Shown in pieces: positions 32,875 through 41,415 of a stretch of DNA of 46,050 nt. The translations under genes and the position numbers were made by a program. Positions within the stretch are counted from its first letter, which is position 1. Every line of letters starts with the position of its first letter. Origin of the DNA: Candidatus Fermentibacterota bacterium (GTDB taxonomy: Bacteria; Fermentibacterota; Fermentibacteria; Fermentibacterales; Fermentibacteraceae); assembly GCA_002748705.1 (NCBI GenBank), contig PDSZ01000031.1, forward strand, positions 1 to 46,050, read 5' to 3'. The notes beneath the pieces are model-generated. The model searched no databases, was not told the DNA's origin, and worked only from the letters and a program-made list of their open reading frames with translations.

Positions 32875-33036
32875 ATGTACAAGATAAGTAACGAATGCAC
32901 AACCTGCGGCGCCTGCAAGAGTGAATGTCCCGTTGACGCTATTCAGGAAGGCACCCCCTACACCATCAGCGATGCATGTGTCGACTGCGGCGCCTGTGCG
33001 GCAGTCTGCCCTGCAGGAGCTATTTCCGAAGGATAG
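32875..33036 (+). CDS. 2[4Fe-4S] ferredoxin
   Basis: A 53-residue bacterial-type ferredoxin. It has two clusters, C8-x2-C-x2-C-x3-CP (ECTTCGACKSECP) and a second set (ACVDCGACAAVCP), both complete. It carries low-potential electrons in the cytoplasm for reactions such as radical SAM reduction. AAGGAGGA precedes the ATG, and a promoter and terminator flank the gene, so it is a strong monocistronic unit. Its neighbour on the other strand is the fur-type regulator. Confidence 0.95.
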   Translation: MYKISNECTTCGACKSECPVDAIQEGTPYTISDACVDCGACAAVCPAGAISEG

Positions 33037-33056
33037 TTCAGGCATCATTGATTGCT

Positions 33057-33086
33057 GTCTCCGGTCGTATGGCCGGAGACTTTTTT
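33057..33086 (+). terminator. rho-independent terminator of the ferredoxin gene
   Basis: A perfect 8-bp stem (GTCTCCGG, loop TCGTATGG, CCGGAGAC) is followed by six T. It ends four bases before the stop of the convergent methyltransferase gene. Confidence 0.9.
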
Positions 33087-33089
33087 ACC

Positions 33090-33734
33090 TCAGACAACTT
33101 CAGTAACATCTCCCTTCTTCAGTACTGCCATACCCAGTGGAATTGTTCCTTTTATAACTGGCATCTCCATTACCTTAAAACCTCTGTCAATGAGGAAGCA
33201 TTGCAGGCTTGACCGTGACCAGCGGCTGTATGCCCTGAACCCTTTCAGTGACATTATTCTTGAAAAAAACTTGCTGATAAGATTTTCTCCGTGGAGATAT
33301 GTAGGAGCAAAAATTACTCCATCCGGTTTAAGCACCCTTGACGCTTCCGTGAGGGCTGCTTCAGGGTCAGGTATCACATGAAGCACATTCGAAACTATAA
33401 CCAGATCAAATGTCATGTCAGGATAGTTCATTTCGCAGCAGTCGCATACACTGAACCTGAGATTTCCTGAACCGGATTTCTTATGTTTCTGTTCAGCAAT
33501 GTGTATCATTGCAGGGGAGAGGTCACATGCTTCCACTGAAAGAGCCTTGCCGGAAACAGCAAAAGCTATGTCACCTGTGCCTGTTCCAGCCTCAAGAACA
33601 ACAGAATAGTCGAAGGTGAGTTCAAGGGCCTTTTCTCTGATGATTCCGTACACGCCGGAAAGTTTTCTCAGCAGCCTGTCATAGTGTTTTGCATAGCTGT
33701 CCCAGAATGTTTTTTCGTTCAGTTCGCTGTTCAC
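33090..33734 (-). CDS. class I SAM-dependent methyltransferase
   Basis: A 214-residue enzyme of the UbiE/Methyltransf_11 type. FWDSYAKHYDRLLRK at the start, VVLEAGTGTGDIAFAV (SAM loop), VEACDLSPAMIHIAEQK, FDLVIVSNVLHVIPDP and SRVLKPDGVIFAPTYLHG are clear. The start is a GTG at 33734, preceded by GGAGAAGG. Upstream, TTGACA (33804-33799, minus strand) with a TTTATT box 16 bases on is a likely promoter. It stands alone; the substrate is unknown. Confidence 0.88.
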   Translation of the reverse strand: MNSELNEKTFWDSYAKHYDRLLRKLSGVYGIIREKALELTFDYSVVLEAGTGTGDIAFAVSGKALSVEACDLSPAMIHIAEQKHKKSGSGNLRFSVCDCCEMNYPDMTFDLVIVSNVLHVIPDPEAALTEASRVLKPDGVIFAPTYLHGENLISKFFSRIMSLKGFRAYSRWSRSSLQCFLIDRGFKVMEMPVIKGTIPLGMAVLKKGDVTEVV

Positions 33735-34076
33735 TAACCTTCTCCTCCACTGCTGCAGAATTAGAATGCACTAATAAATAAAGATGGTTCTAATTGAGTG
33801 TCAACGGAAATCGTTTGCCTCATCTTTTAAGCTTTCGCATGAGCAGATTTCAGCTTTGTTGTGCCTGAGTGTAATCTCATGCGGTGAATGGCTTTGTGTT
33901 TCATGATTATTCATCGTATTAAGGGTTGAGTATTACGGTGTCTGAGCTGGAGCTGCTGGATGACAGTAAAAAAAAGATGTAGTTTCTGCTTAAGGTGTCA
34001 GTATGGGAGAAACAGACCTTTTCAGCTTTGAACCATACTGTAAGTGCCTGCAGTTTTGAAAGAAAGGATGCGTATT
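33735..34076. other. 340-base divergent spacer between two methyltransferase genes
   Basis: No gene is seen. The minus-strand promoter described for the 33090-33734 gene lies at 33777-33804. I see no clear plus-strand promoter for the gene at 34077. Confidence 0.4.
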
Positions 34077-34616
34077 ATGTCAGGCAGGATGTCCAATACG
34101 AGATTCCGGCTGATGAGTCTTGTGGGTATGCCGGTGAGAAACCTGTTTCAGCCTCCTGGTGAAATTGTGAAAGAGATGGATATAGTAAATGGTTCCCAGG
34201 TGCTTGATTTTGGTTGCGGCCCGGGACACTTCATCGGTCGGATTGCCCGTCTGACAGGAGAAAGGGGGGTGGTGTACGCTCTTGATAATCATCCTCTGGC
34301 TATTAAGAGGGTTAACGGAATGGTGCGGAGAAATGGCTTTTCCAATGTGCGCACCATTCTATCCGACTGCAGTTCAGGTCTTGATGACTCAAGCATTGAC
34401 GCAGCGCTTCTGCTGGATGTTTACCACATGCTTGACAATGGCCCGGAAGTGCTTGCTGAAATCCACAGGGTGCTCAAACCTGAAGGAAAATTCTACTTCA
34501 GCGACCATCACTTAAAAGAAAACGGAGTGCGTGAAACCTCTGTAGGCGGTTTTTTCACAGTGAAAAGCAGAGGCAGGTATCTTCTGGTATGCTCACCTTC
34601 TGTAAAGGGTGCCTGA
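34077..34616 (+). CDS. class I SAM-dependent methyltransferase
   Basis: A 179-residue methyltransferase. SAM loop VLDFGCGPGHFIGRIA, acidic loop VVYALDNHPLAIKRVN, then IDAALLLDVYHMLDNGPEVL and IHRVLKPEGKFYFSDHHL. The ATG at 34077 has GAAAGG at the best distance; an ATG at 34068 and a GTG at 34044 are in frame alternatives. It ends two bases before the stop of the convergent VOC-like gene. It is the fourth SAM methyltransferase gene in 9.5 kb. Confidence 0.87.
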   Translation: MSGRMSNTRFRLMSLVGMPVRNLFQPPGEIVKEMDIVNGSQVLDFGCGPGHFIGRIARLTGERGVVYALDNHPLAIKRVNGMVRRNGFSNVRTILSDCSSGLDDSSIDAALLLDVYHMLDNGPEVLAEIHRVLKPEGKFYFSDHHLKENGVRETSVGGFFTVKSRGRYLLVCSPSVKGA

Positions 34617-34618
34617 CT

Positions 34619-35461
34619 TTACTGATCCTCTATGCCTATTATATCCCAGCAATACTTCCCCATTGAGATCACAGCGGCTCTGGTTCCATTCAGGTTCACT
34701 ACACTGTCAGGTCTGGATTTCTCAATAAATGTGTTCATGCAGCCCACTTTGAGTATCACCGCAACCAGTTCAGGCACTTTTTCTGCAATCTCGGGAATTG
34801 ATTGCTCTGAGCAGATAGCAGATACTGTAAAGTACCTTCCATCATCCATTGTTATTGAGTTCCGGTCTTTCAGCGGAATGGCTGTAAAGTCACTGAGCTT
34901 CTGAAACACAGAGGCATCGCTGCCTTTTACAATCAGACCGGCAATGTCAAAGGCAGTGTTGGAATGCACCACCGGATTGCGCCTGCTTCCTGAAGACCGC
35001 TCACTGGTTTCATACTCTGTAAACCAGTGGTATATGCCCGAAAGCAGGCCTTCCTGCGTAAAATTTATAAAGTTCCACCCTGGAAGCCTTCTTTTATCTT
35101 TCCAGTTATAGTTCCTGTGGCTGAACTCAAGACCCATTTCCGGAAACATTTCCTTTTTGCTTTTGTAAAACTGTTCAAGACCTCCGGAGAATCCCAAAGA
35201 AATGCCTGTTAAGGAGGTTCTGTCAGCCATCGGCGCAGTTAACTCATTGTATCTTTTTTCGCCTGTTTCCACGAACTCCAGATAGGTGTTCCATTTTGCA
35301 CCGCTCCGTTGCGGAAATTCTATGAAACGGCAGTACCGTTCATCAGGTTGTGTAAACATCTCGTTGGCCAGGGTGAAGCCTCTTTCTGCCATAACAGCCC
35401 ATGTTCTAATAGTAGGGGTAACAGCGAAAACATGATCTATTCTTATTTCCGAAGTATTCAT
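34619..35461 (-). CDS. glyoxalase-like (VOC) domain protein
   Basis: A 280-residue protein starting with RIDHVFAVTPTI and RTWAVMAERGFTL, a glyoxalase-like N-terminal module. FIEFPQRSGAKWNTYLEFV follows; in VOC proteins this position is near the metal site. The C-terminal half (FDIAGLIVKGSDASVFQKLS) resembles a second, degenerate module. The metal ligands are not certain. It is divergent from the TonB-dependent receptor gene, 150 bases apart. Its function is unknown. Confidence 0.65.
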   Translation of the reverse strand: MNTSEIRIDHVFAVTPTIRTWAVMAERGFTLANEMFTQPDERYCRFIEFPQRSGAKWNTYLEFVETGEKRYNELTAPMADRTSLTGISLGFSGGLEQFYKSKKEMFPEMGLEFSHRNYNWKDKRRLPGWNFINFTQEGLLSGIYHWFTEYETSERSSGSRRNPVVHSNTAFDIAGLIVKGSDASVFQKLSDFTAIPLKDRNSITMDDGRYFTVSAICSEQSIPEIAEKVPELVAVILKVGCMNTFIEKSRPDSVVNLNGTRAAVISMGKYCWDIIGIEDQ

Positions 35462-35526
35462 AATTCATCCATTTCTTTTGCCTGAAGCAAATTGCAGCAC
35501 TGCGAAGAGAAACTCTGCGCCTTTGT

Positions 35527-35555
35527 TTGACAAATTAAGCCGATACCAACATATT
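35527..35555 (+). promoter_or_regulatory. promoter of the heme operon
   Basis: TTGACA (35527-35532), 17 bases, CATATT (35550-35555), about 60 bases before the receptor start. A short palindrome GCAAATTGC (35487-35495) lies upstream of the -35 box. No clear Fur box is visible by eye. Confidence 0.5.
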
Positions 35556-35614
35556 TCCGACTAAGAAGATAGTTAGATATGTCTAAACCTGCAACGCTTT
35601 TGCGAGGTACATTT

Positions 35615-37654
35615 ATGAAAAGCACTGTATCAGTGGCTATTACGGCTATTCTGCTTTCTCTTCCTGTGATGGCAGAGGAAGGTGATGTTGTCACTACAGG
35701 TACGGTTGTGGTCTCTGCAACCAAGACTCTTATAGAAGTAAGTGAAGTGGTGGAAGAACTGGAGGTGATCCCCTCCGAGGTCATTGAAAACTCCGGAGCT
35801 TCCACCACCGAGGAACTCCTTAGAACTGTTCCTGGAATTACCGTTGTGAAACACCCCCAGACCCAGATTGAGATAAATGGCATGGAGGGTGCCTACACAC
35901 TTGTACTCATTGACGGTGTTCCAATTCACGCAGATGTAGGCGGCGGGGTTCCAATAGAGAATATTCCGCTGGGTGACATTGAGAGAATAGAGGTGGTAAA
36001 GGGCTCAGCTGCTGCTATCTACGGCAGTTCTGCTTTGGGTGGTGTTGTAAACTTTATCACGAAACCTCTTTCCAGAGCTACTCAGATAAGCGGTTCCTAC
36101 AGGTATCAGACCAACCTTCTTTCCAGCCAGTTTGATACTCCAGGGTTCGAGAATGACGAGAACTTTCAGGTTGCTACAGCCAACAGGGCAAGATGGGCAG
36201 GGGCCCATATCGCAGACCTTAATCTGCGAACCACAGTGGGTCTTTTTGACATAAAGGCTGCCGGTGGAGTTCATTATGACGCAGGTGTTATTGACACAAT
36301 CATAAAGCGTCCCATACCTGTTTTCGGAGAGCGTCCCTACTGGACAATGAATGAGATGAAACGCTATTACGGTAATCTCTACGCAGGGCTGGATGTGAAC
36401 GACGATCTTACCATTTCCATGGACACTCGTTTTGCCTACGATAAGGACAAGAGGTCCCTTTCCCAGGATCTGGTTCAGTGGTTTGAAAACAACAGCTACA
36501 GCGGAACTCTCAGAAGCATGTACTTCGCAGGGGATAATGTAACCTTTGACAGTTACTTTTCCTTCCAGCGTTTCGACCACGATTACTGCAACTGGGACTA
36601 CAATACTGAAGTGCTCACCACAGACAGTTATTCAATATTTGACACCTGGGACTGCGAAGCAAAGTCTGAGATAGAACTGAACGATGAGCATGATCTGGTA
36701 GTTGGAGTTAACTACCTCCATGAGTCTGTGGAAAACGAGGATATTATTGATGGTGTCAAAAGCGGATACGAGTTTGCAGGCTATGCGCAGGAAAGTTTTA
36801 ATCTGCATGACGAGAGTCGCTTCATCATCACAGCAGGCCTTCGGGGAACCTACAACAGCAGATTCTCAGGAGATGTTAATCCCAAGCTTGGCGCAAGATA
36901 CAACTTTGCTGAGAATTTCTATTTAAGGCTTGCAATGGGAACAGGTTTTAAGGCTCCCTCTTTCAAGCAGAACTACTACGACAGCTTCATACATCCCAAA
37001 CCTCAGAACTTCCTGCTTACAGGTAATCCTGATCTGGTTCCAGAAAGATCTCTGAGTTTCAACGGAAGCACAGGAGGAGTTTTTGGAGCATTTGATTACG
37101 AGCTTTACGGGCACTACACAACTGTTGATGATAAGATTACCACAATGATCACCTCGGAAGAGGGCGGATTTACCCCTGACAGCACTGAGTATTCATATCA
37201 GCGCAGTTATGTCAATGTGGCTGAGAGCAGATCGTGGGGAGGAGACTTCTCCATTGGCTACAACGGAATTGACTATCTTGACCTTACAGGAACTGTTACC
37301 TATCTCTACATGGAAGACAGAGAGTCCCGGGAGGATGAGTACAGAGAAAGTGAAATGTTCTCTCCTTTATGCTACAAGCTTTCCATGATGCTGGATCTCA
37401 CCGGATACAACAGGTACTATCCTCTGGTCAATCTGATGTACAACTTTGAAGGGGAACAAATCTGGTATCGTGATCCAACAGGAGTGGATGTCTATCTGGA
37501 TGATTATTCTACTCTGAATATGTCACTTAAGGAAAGAATCACCGACAATGTATCGTTCACCTTCGGAATGAACAATCTTCTGGACAACAGCAGTGATGAT
37601 CTGGGTTTTGGCTACGGCAGAATAACCTATGCCGATATTCAATTCACTTACTAA
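35615..37654 (+). CDS. TonB-dependent outer-membrane receptor, HmuR-like
   Basis: A 679-residue receptor that moves a bound ligand across the outer membrane using TonB energy. Signal peptide at 1-20, then the TonB box-like region TGTVVVSATK. The plug domain includes TTEELLRTVPGITV, LVLIDGVPI, IERIEVVKGSAAAIYGSSAL and GGVVNFITK. A 22-strand-type barrel follows, with the heme-receptor-like FKAPSFKQNYYDSF and GNPDLVPERS (compare FRAP and NPNL in heme receptors), ending in ITYADIQFTY. The start at 35615 follows GAGGT; the frame from 35579 adds a poor leader. An HmuY-like lipoprotein follows, as in Porphyromonas hmuYR, so heme is the likely ligand. Confidence 0.93.
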   Translation: MKSTVSVAITAILLSLPVMAEEGDVVTTGTVVVSATKTLIEVSEVVEELEVIPSEVIENSGASTTEELLRTVPGITVVKHPQTQIEINGMEGAYTLVLIDGVPIHADVGGGVPIENIPLGDIERIEVVKGSAAAIYGSSALGGVVNFITKPLSRATQISGSYRYQTNLLSSQFDTPGFENDENFQVATANRARWAGAHIADLNLRTTVGLFDIKAAGGVHYDAGVIDTIIKRPIPVFGERPYWTMNEMKRYYGNLYAGLDVNDDLTISMDTRFAYDKDKRSLSQDLVQWFENNSYSGTLRSMYFAGDNVTFDSYFSFQRFDHDYCNWDYNTEVLTTDSYSIFDTWDCEAKSEIELNDEHDLVVGVNYLHESVENEDIIDGVKSGYEFAGYAQESFNLHDESRFIITAGLRGTYNSRFSGDVNPKLGARYNFAENFYLRLAMGTGFKAPSFKQNYYDSFIHPKPQNFLLTGNPDLVPERSLSFNGSTGGVFGAFDYELYGHYTTVDDKITTMITSEEGGFTPDSTEYSYQRSYVNVAESRSWGGDFSIGYNGIDYLDLTGTVTYLYMEDRESREDEYRESEMFSPLCYKLSMMLDLTGYNRYYPLVNLMYNFEGEQIWYRDPTGVDVYLDDYSTLNMSLKERITDNVSFTFGMNNLLDNSSDDLGFGYGRITYADIQFTY

Positions 37655-37756
37655 TCTGCTTAATGAAAGCTGAACAGGTATAACTACAAGCGGCAGGGGT
37701 TTTAACTTCTGTTGCTTAAAACCCGGGCTGTATGCCCGACTGAACAGGAGAAGAAA

Positions 37757-38761
37757 TTGTACAAAATTGCATTTCTCACCATAGCTGCCCTTGCTCTGCT
37801 TCTTGCAGCAGGCTGCGGCGACGATTCAACAGGAGGAGGCGGAAATCCCACTCCTGAGACACAGGTAGATTCAGTGAATGTTGACTACACCGGAGAGAAC
37901 AACGCTGTTTTCTACTGTCTTACAACAAAAGCCAAAACTACCATTCATCACGATGTGTGGGACCTTGCTGTTGACGGAAACCTCAATCTGGTTTCCAACT
38001 CAGGCGATTACGGGACAGGCGTGCGGGTGATTGGCACAGGTATGACTGATTTTGATGCTGATTACTCTTCTTACGCTGATTCCTCCTTTGATAACCCTGA
38101 GAATATCTGCCTTGAAGGAATGAGTGATCCTTTTGAGGGCTGGATGGTTTATGATCCCTCCAGCCACGAAGTCTCGTTCAGCAATGAGGTTTTCGTTTTC
38201 CGCACAGAGGACGAAAAATTCTGGAAGGTTCAGTTTACAGGATGCACAATGATGACAGGTGTATCTGTAACAGCAAAGATAGATGCACTGAACGGTACAG
38301 GCGCAGAAGAGGTAACTTTCAGCAAAGATGAAGCCTATGACAGGGCTTACATTGATCTGGGTACTCAGCAGACAGTGGACTTCGCTCCTCCTGCAAACGC
38401 CTGGGATCTGAAGTTCGGAAGATGCGACCAGGTTCTGGATATAGGCGGTGGCCAGTATATGCTTCATGGCGCAAGCTGCATTTCCCTCAATGTGGCTGAC
38501 GCAGTCAAGGCATATGTTCTTGAAGAGACCAACTTCGACGATGTGACCACTGTTGACAACAGCATGTTCAGCGGCGCTATCAACACCATAGGTCACAGCT
38601 GGTACACCTTTGAAGAGATGCAGTTCTTTGTAGACAACGATGTTTCTGTGATTCAGACAAGTGAATCTGTTTACAAGCTTCAGATGCAGACCTTCTATGG
38701 CGGTCCCAATGGCGACCATCAGTTTGTATCCATCTTCGAGTTTCTGGAGATGGCAGAATAA
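37757..38761 (+). CDS. HmuY-like heme-binding lipoprotein with two HmuY modules
   Basis: A 334-residue surface lipoprotein. The start is TTG at 37757 after AGGAG, with signal peptide and lipobox LAAGC (C19), then a glycine-rich linker (STGGGGNP). Two HmuY-type modules are visible. The first is HDVWDLAVDGNLNLVSNSGD with EVFVFRTEDEKFWKVQFTG. The second is NAWDLKFGRCDQVLDIGGG with SESVYKLQMQTFYGGPNGDH and FVSIFEF. HmuY captures heme and hands it to the receptor; P. gingivalis HmuY has a single module. Histidines are few, and Met, Tyr or Cys could be the heme ligands here. It lies 100 bases after the receptor and before the heme-degrading fusion. Confidence 0.82.
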   Translation: MYKIAFLTIAALALLLAAGCGDDSTGGGGNPTPETQVDSVNVDYTGENNAVFYCLTTKAKTTIHHDVWDLAVDGNLNLVSNSGDYGTGVRVIGTGMTDFDADYSSYADSSFDNPENICLEGMSDPFEGWMVYDPSSHEVSFSNEVFVFRTEDEKFWKVQFTGCTMMTGVSVTAKIDALNGTGAEEVTFSKDEAYDRAYIDLGTQQTVDFAPPANAWDLKFGRCDQVLDIGGGQYMLHGASCISLNVADAVKAYVLEETNFDDVTTVDNSMFSGAINTIGHSWYTFEEMQFFVDNDVSVIQTSESVYKLQMQTFYGGPNGDHQFVSIFEFLEMAE

Positions 38762-38781
38762 GGCTCCAGTATAATTCAGCA

Positions 38782-38808
38782 GGAGAGCGGCCTTTCAGGC
38801 TGCTCTCC
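38782..38808 (+). other. strong hairpin between the HmuY-like and HutW-type genes
   Basis: GGAGAGCGGCC and GGCTGCTCTCC pair with one mismatch around loop TTTCA. A second small hairpin (CCGGC, TTCAT, GCCGG) follows at 38807-38821. There is no T-run, so this is more likely an mRNA processing or stability element than a terminator. It may set a higher level for the receptor and HmuY-like transcripts than for the downstream genes. Confidence 0.5.
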
Positions 38809-38849
38809 GGCTTCATGCCGGAATGTACCGGCTGGAAGCAGGCCTTTTA

Positions 38850-40880
38850 ATGGCAGTAAAATGGACATCAGAAGCAAAAGAACTTATCAAGGCGGCTCCT
38901 CTTTTTGTGCAGCCAATGATAAGAAAAAGTATCGAGAAGCAGGCGGCAAAGGAGGGACTTTCCCAAATTACCGCCGAATTTGTAACTAAGCTCAGAGAAG
39001 CCAGAGAAGGTGGAAGCAGCTCCGAGAAAAAGCTCAGCGATTTTTATGCTTCAGGGGGAGATGATCCTCTGGTTTCCGGTTTTCCTGTAAAAGGGGAATT
39101 TGTGCACCCTGGAGGCAAGGGTGATGCTGTTTCAACTGAAGGACTTTGGAAAAAAATAAGCCAGGTTGATGAAAAAGCCGGTCGAAGGGCGCTCTACATA
39201 CACATCCCCTTCTGCGTGGCAAGATGTCTTTTCTGTCCGTTCTATCAGAGCAGAACCAGAGTGGAAGAACTTGCTGATTACGCAGGATACATAAGAAAAG
39301 AACTGAGTATGGTTTCAGGAACTGTGCTTGGTGATTCCATGCCTCTGAATGCCATTTACCTTGGCGGCGGAACCCCTACAGACCTTTCTGCTCAAGATCT
39401 TTCAGAATTAATCAGACTTATCAGAGATTCTTTTCCTGTGGCAGGTGACTGCGAGATAACTGTTGAGGGCAGAATAAACGGGTTTACAGATAAAAAGGTT
39501 GAAGCCTGCCTGAACAGCGGTGTGAACAGATTCTCTTTCGGCGTTCAGTCGTTCAATACAGCCATTCGCCAGCAGATGGGAAGAATCGAAAACAGGGAAA
39601 CAATTCTTAAAAGACTTGAAGAAATCTCATCAGACGGCAGGGCAATGATATCTGTTGACCTTATCTACGGTCTGCCTGACCAGATCAGAGAAATCTGGAT
39701 GGAAGACCTGAGAACCGTCACAGATGCCCATTCAGTTGATTCGGTGAGTATTTACAATCTGAAGAACCTCCCGGGCTCTCCCATTCAGTCAATGGTTGAT
39801 AGGGGAAAGCTGTCAAAGCCAGCTTCAATGGAAGAACAGGCCGCTCTTTTCAGAGTCACCAGAGATTTTATGGGAAACCAGAGTTGCAAGAGGCTTGGGC
39901 TTCGTCACTGGGCTTTCAGCAATCGTGAACGCTCAATTTACAACTTCATTCCCAAGTACAACCACAGCTGCATACCAGTAGGAAACGGTGCAGGGGGCAG
40001 TGTGGGCGGATACAGTATCTACCAGAAAATGAACCCTGCTGATTACCGCAGTTTCATTGACAGAGGAGAAAAACCCATAGCAGTTGCGTCAAAGGTATCA
40101 GAACTCTCATTGTTCGAGGGGCTTGTCGCAGGCGGTCTGGAAGAGTTCAGAATGGTTAACCTGAGAAACCTTCAGAGGGAAACAGGGGATGAGACCATCG
40201 TTTCCAGAATGAGCCCGCTTCTGGACCAGTGGCACGGTGCCGGAATTGTTCATTGGGATCACAGCAGCGGTGTTATGAGAATGACCGAAGCCGGCGAGTT
40301 CCACAATGTGCAGCTCATACAGAACTTCATCGAGTACAATACACTTTCCCGTAAAACCGGAGGTTCTTCTGAGAAGGTATTAACCACTGAGGAAAAAATA
40401 CAGAAAAGGTTCAGAGAGAAACCTGGAGCGCTCCCTGCTTCTGTTGCTGCAGAGTTCGGCATTACTGAGCGGGATGTTGTGAGGCATCTGCCGGATGGAA
40501 TGTCTGTAGAGGCCCCTGGAAGGGATTTCAAGAATATATGGGAGACCATGCTTTCATGGGGAAAGGTTACCTCCATTGTAACCAACACTGCCATGATAGC
40601 AGAGGTAAAGGGCAGCCTTTCCTCTGGAAAAGAGGCACAGGGTTACTTCAACCTTTTTGACAGTGAAGCTCCTCTCAACGGACACATCAGGGCAGACCGA
40701 ATAGAATCGATATTCTTTGTTTCCAAGAAAGTCATGGGAATGGACAGCCACAGTGTTCAGTTCTTCACTTCAAAGGGCGACAAGGTTCTTTCAGTATACC
40801 TTGGCAGAGATGAAAAGAAAGCTATTCTGAAGGAAGGGCTCAAGGGATACAGGGAGCTGAGGAAAACATATGAAGCCTGA
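38850..40880 (+). CDS. PCP_red-HutW/ChuW-HutX fusion: anaerobic heme-degrading radical SAM protein
   Basis: A 676-residue three-domain protein. (1) Residues ~1-45, KWTSEAKELIKAAPLFVQP and EKQAAKEGLSQITAEFV, match PCP_red, the small C-terminal module of protochlorophyllide reductase B-subunits. (2) Residues ~105-505 are a HemN-like radical SAM domain of the ChuW/HutW group. It has the 4Fe-4S motif C122-x3-C126-x2-C129 (HIPFCVARCLFCPFYQS), GGGTPTDLSAQ, VNRFSFGVQSFN and VDLIYGLP. ChuW opens heme without oxygen and makes anaerobilin, releasing iron. (3) Residues ~510-676 are a HutX/ChuX heme carrier: WGKVTSIVTNTAMIAEVKG, GYFNLF, IESIFFVSKKVMGMDSHSV, QFFTSKGDKVLSVYLGRDEK. Start: ATG 38850 begins at the PCP_red block; 38823 is an alternative. 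It overlaps the ECF S-component gene by 11 bases. Confidence 0.9.
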   Translation: MAVKWTSEAKELIKAAPLFVQPMIRKSIEKQAAKEGLSQITAEFVTKLREAREGGSSSEKKLSDFYASGGDDPLVSGFPVKGEFVHPGGKGDAVSTEGLWKKISQVDEKAGRRALYIHIPFCVARCLFCPFYQSRTRVEELADYAGYIRKELSMVSGTVLGDSMPLNAIYLGGGTPTDLSAQDLSELIRLIRDSFPVAGDCEITVEGRINGFTDKKVEACLNSGVNRFSFGVQSFNTAIRQQMGRIENRETILKRLEEISSDGRAMISVDLIYGLPDQIREIWMEDLRTVTDAHSVDSVSIYNLKNLPGSPIQSMVDRGKLSKPASMEEQAALFRVTRDFMGNQSCKRLGLRHWAFSNRERSIYNFIPKYNHSCIPVGNGAGGSVGGYSIYQKMNPADYRSFIDRGEKPIAVASKVSELSLFEGLVAGGLEEFRMVNLRNLQRETGDETIVSRMSPLLDQWHGAGIVHWDHSSGVMRMTEAGEFHNVQLIQNFIEYNTLSRKTGGSSEKVLTTEEKIQKRFREKPGALPASVAAEFGITERDVVRHLPDGMSVEAPGRDFKNIWETMLSWGKVTSIVTNTAMIAEVKGSLSSGKEAQGYFNLFDSEAPLNGHIRADRIESIFFVSKKVMGMDSHSVQFFTSKGDKVLSVYLGRDEKKAILKEGLKGYRELRKTYEA

Positions 40881-41415
40881 GAAGAAATACTACTGGGAGA
40901 CCCGTGAGCTTGTCATAATAGGCAGCTTTGCAGCCCTTATCAAGGTAATCTCATTTCTTGTGTCCATAACAGGCGGAGGCATGAATCCTATTACCCTTAT
41001 CATGAAGAACATAGTGGCTACTTCGCTGCTGATTATTCTCATCTCATCAGTGCGAAAGTTCGGTGTGCTGAGCTTGTATGTGGTGGTTTCAGGTATCATA
41101 AGCATGCTGACAATGGGAATGGGAATGATGCTGCTTCCAGGTCTTCTTCTGGCAGGAATACTCTGTGAGCTGATAATCAAATACACAGGCGGTTACAAGT
41201 CTACAAAGGCAATCATTCTGGGGGTGTTCTTCTTTGAACTGTCATTCAGAGTGATCTCTCTGGGGCTTGGATACATCTTCACCAGAGAGAATCCTCAGAT
41301 TCTCATGATGGCTGTGTTTGCTGTGGTTCTCGGTTTCGTTGGTTGCCTTATCGGTCTGAAAGTGGGCTCTTCCTTCTCGAAGGAACTGAAACATGCTGGA
41401 ATTATAAAGGTATGA
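40870..41415 (+). CDS. ECF transporter substrate-binding S component (MptD/TIGR02185-like)
   Basis: A 181-residue protein with about five to six membrane helices: LVIIGSFAALIKVISFLVSI, LIMKNIVATSLLIILISSV, VLSLYVVVSGIISMLTMGMG, IILGVFFFELSFRVISLGLG, MAVFAVVLGFVGCLIGL. Size and topology fit ECF S components, of the MptD/Trep_Strep type. It would bind the imported molecule in the inner membrane. Its position between a heme-degrading enzyme and EcfT/EcfA genes, all overlapping, suggests heme or a heme derivative as substrate, by analogy to the staphylococcal heme ECF system LhaSTA. The ATG follows GAGGAAA within the end of the fusion gene. Confidence 0.82.
   Translation: MKPEKKYYWETRELVIIGSFAALIKVISFLVSITGGGMNPITLIMKNIVATSLLIILISSVRKFGVLSLYVVVSGIISMLTMGMGMMLLPGLLLAGILCELIIKYTGGYKSTKAIILGVFFFELSFRVISLGLGYIFTRENPQILMMAVFAVVLGFVGCLIGLKVGSSFSKELKHAGIIKV

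Noticed and set aside
36005..36580. 191-codon minus-strand frame inside the TonB-dependent receptor gene
   Set aside because: It is antisense to a strongly supported receptor gene and resembles no protein family.
38850..40880. Coproporphyrinogen dehydrogenase HemN as the identity of the radical SAM protein
   Set aside because: The fused HutX domain, PCP_red module and heme-operon context fit ChuW/HutW better than HemN.
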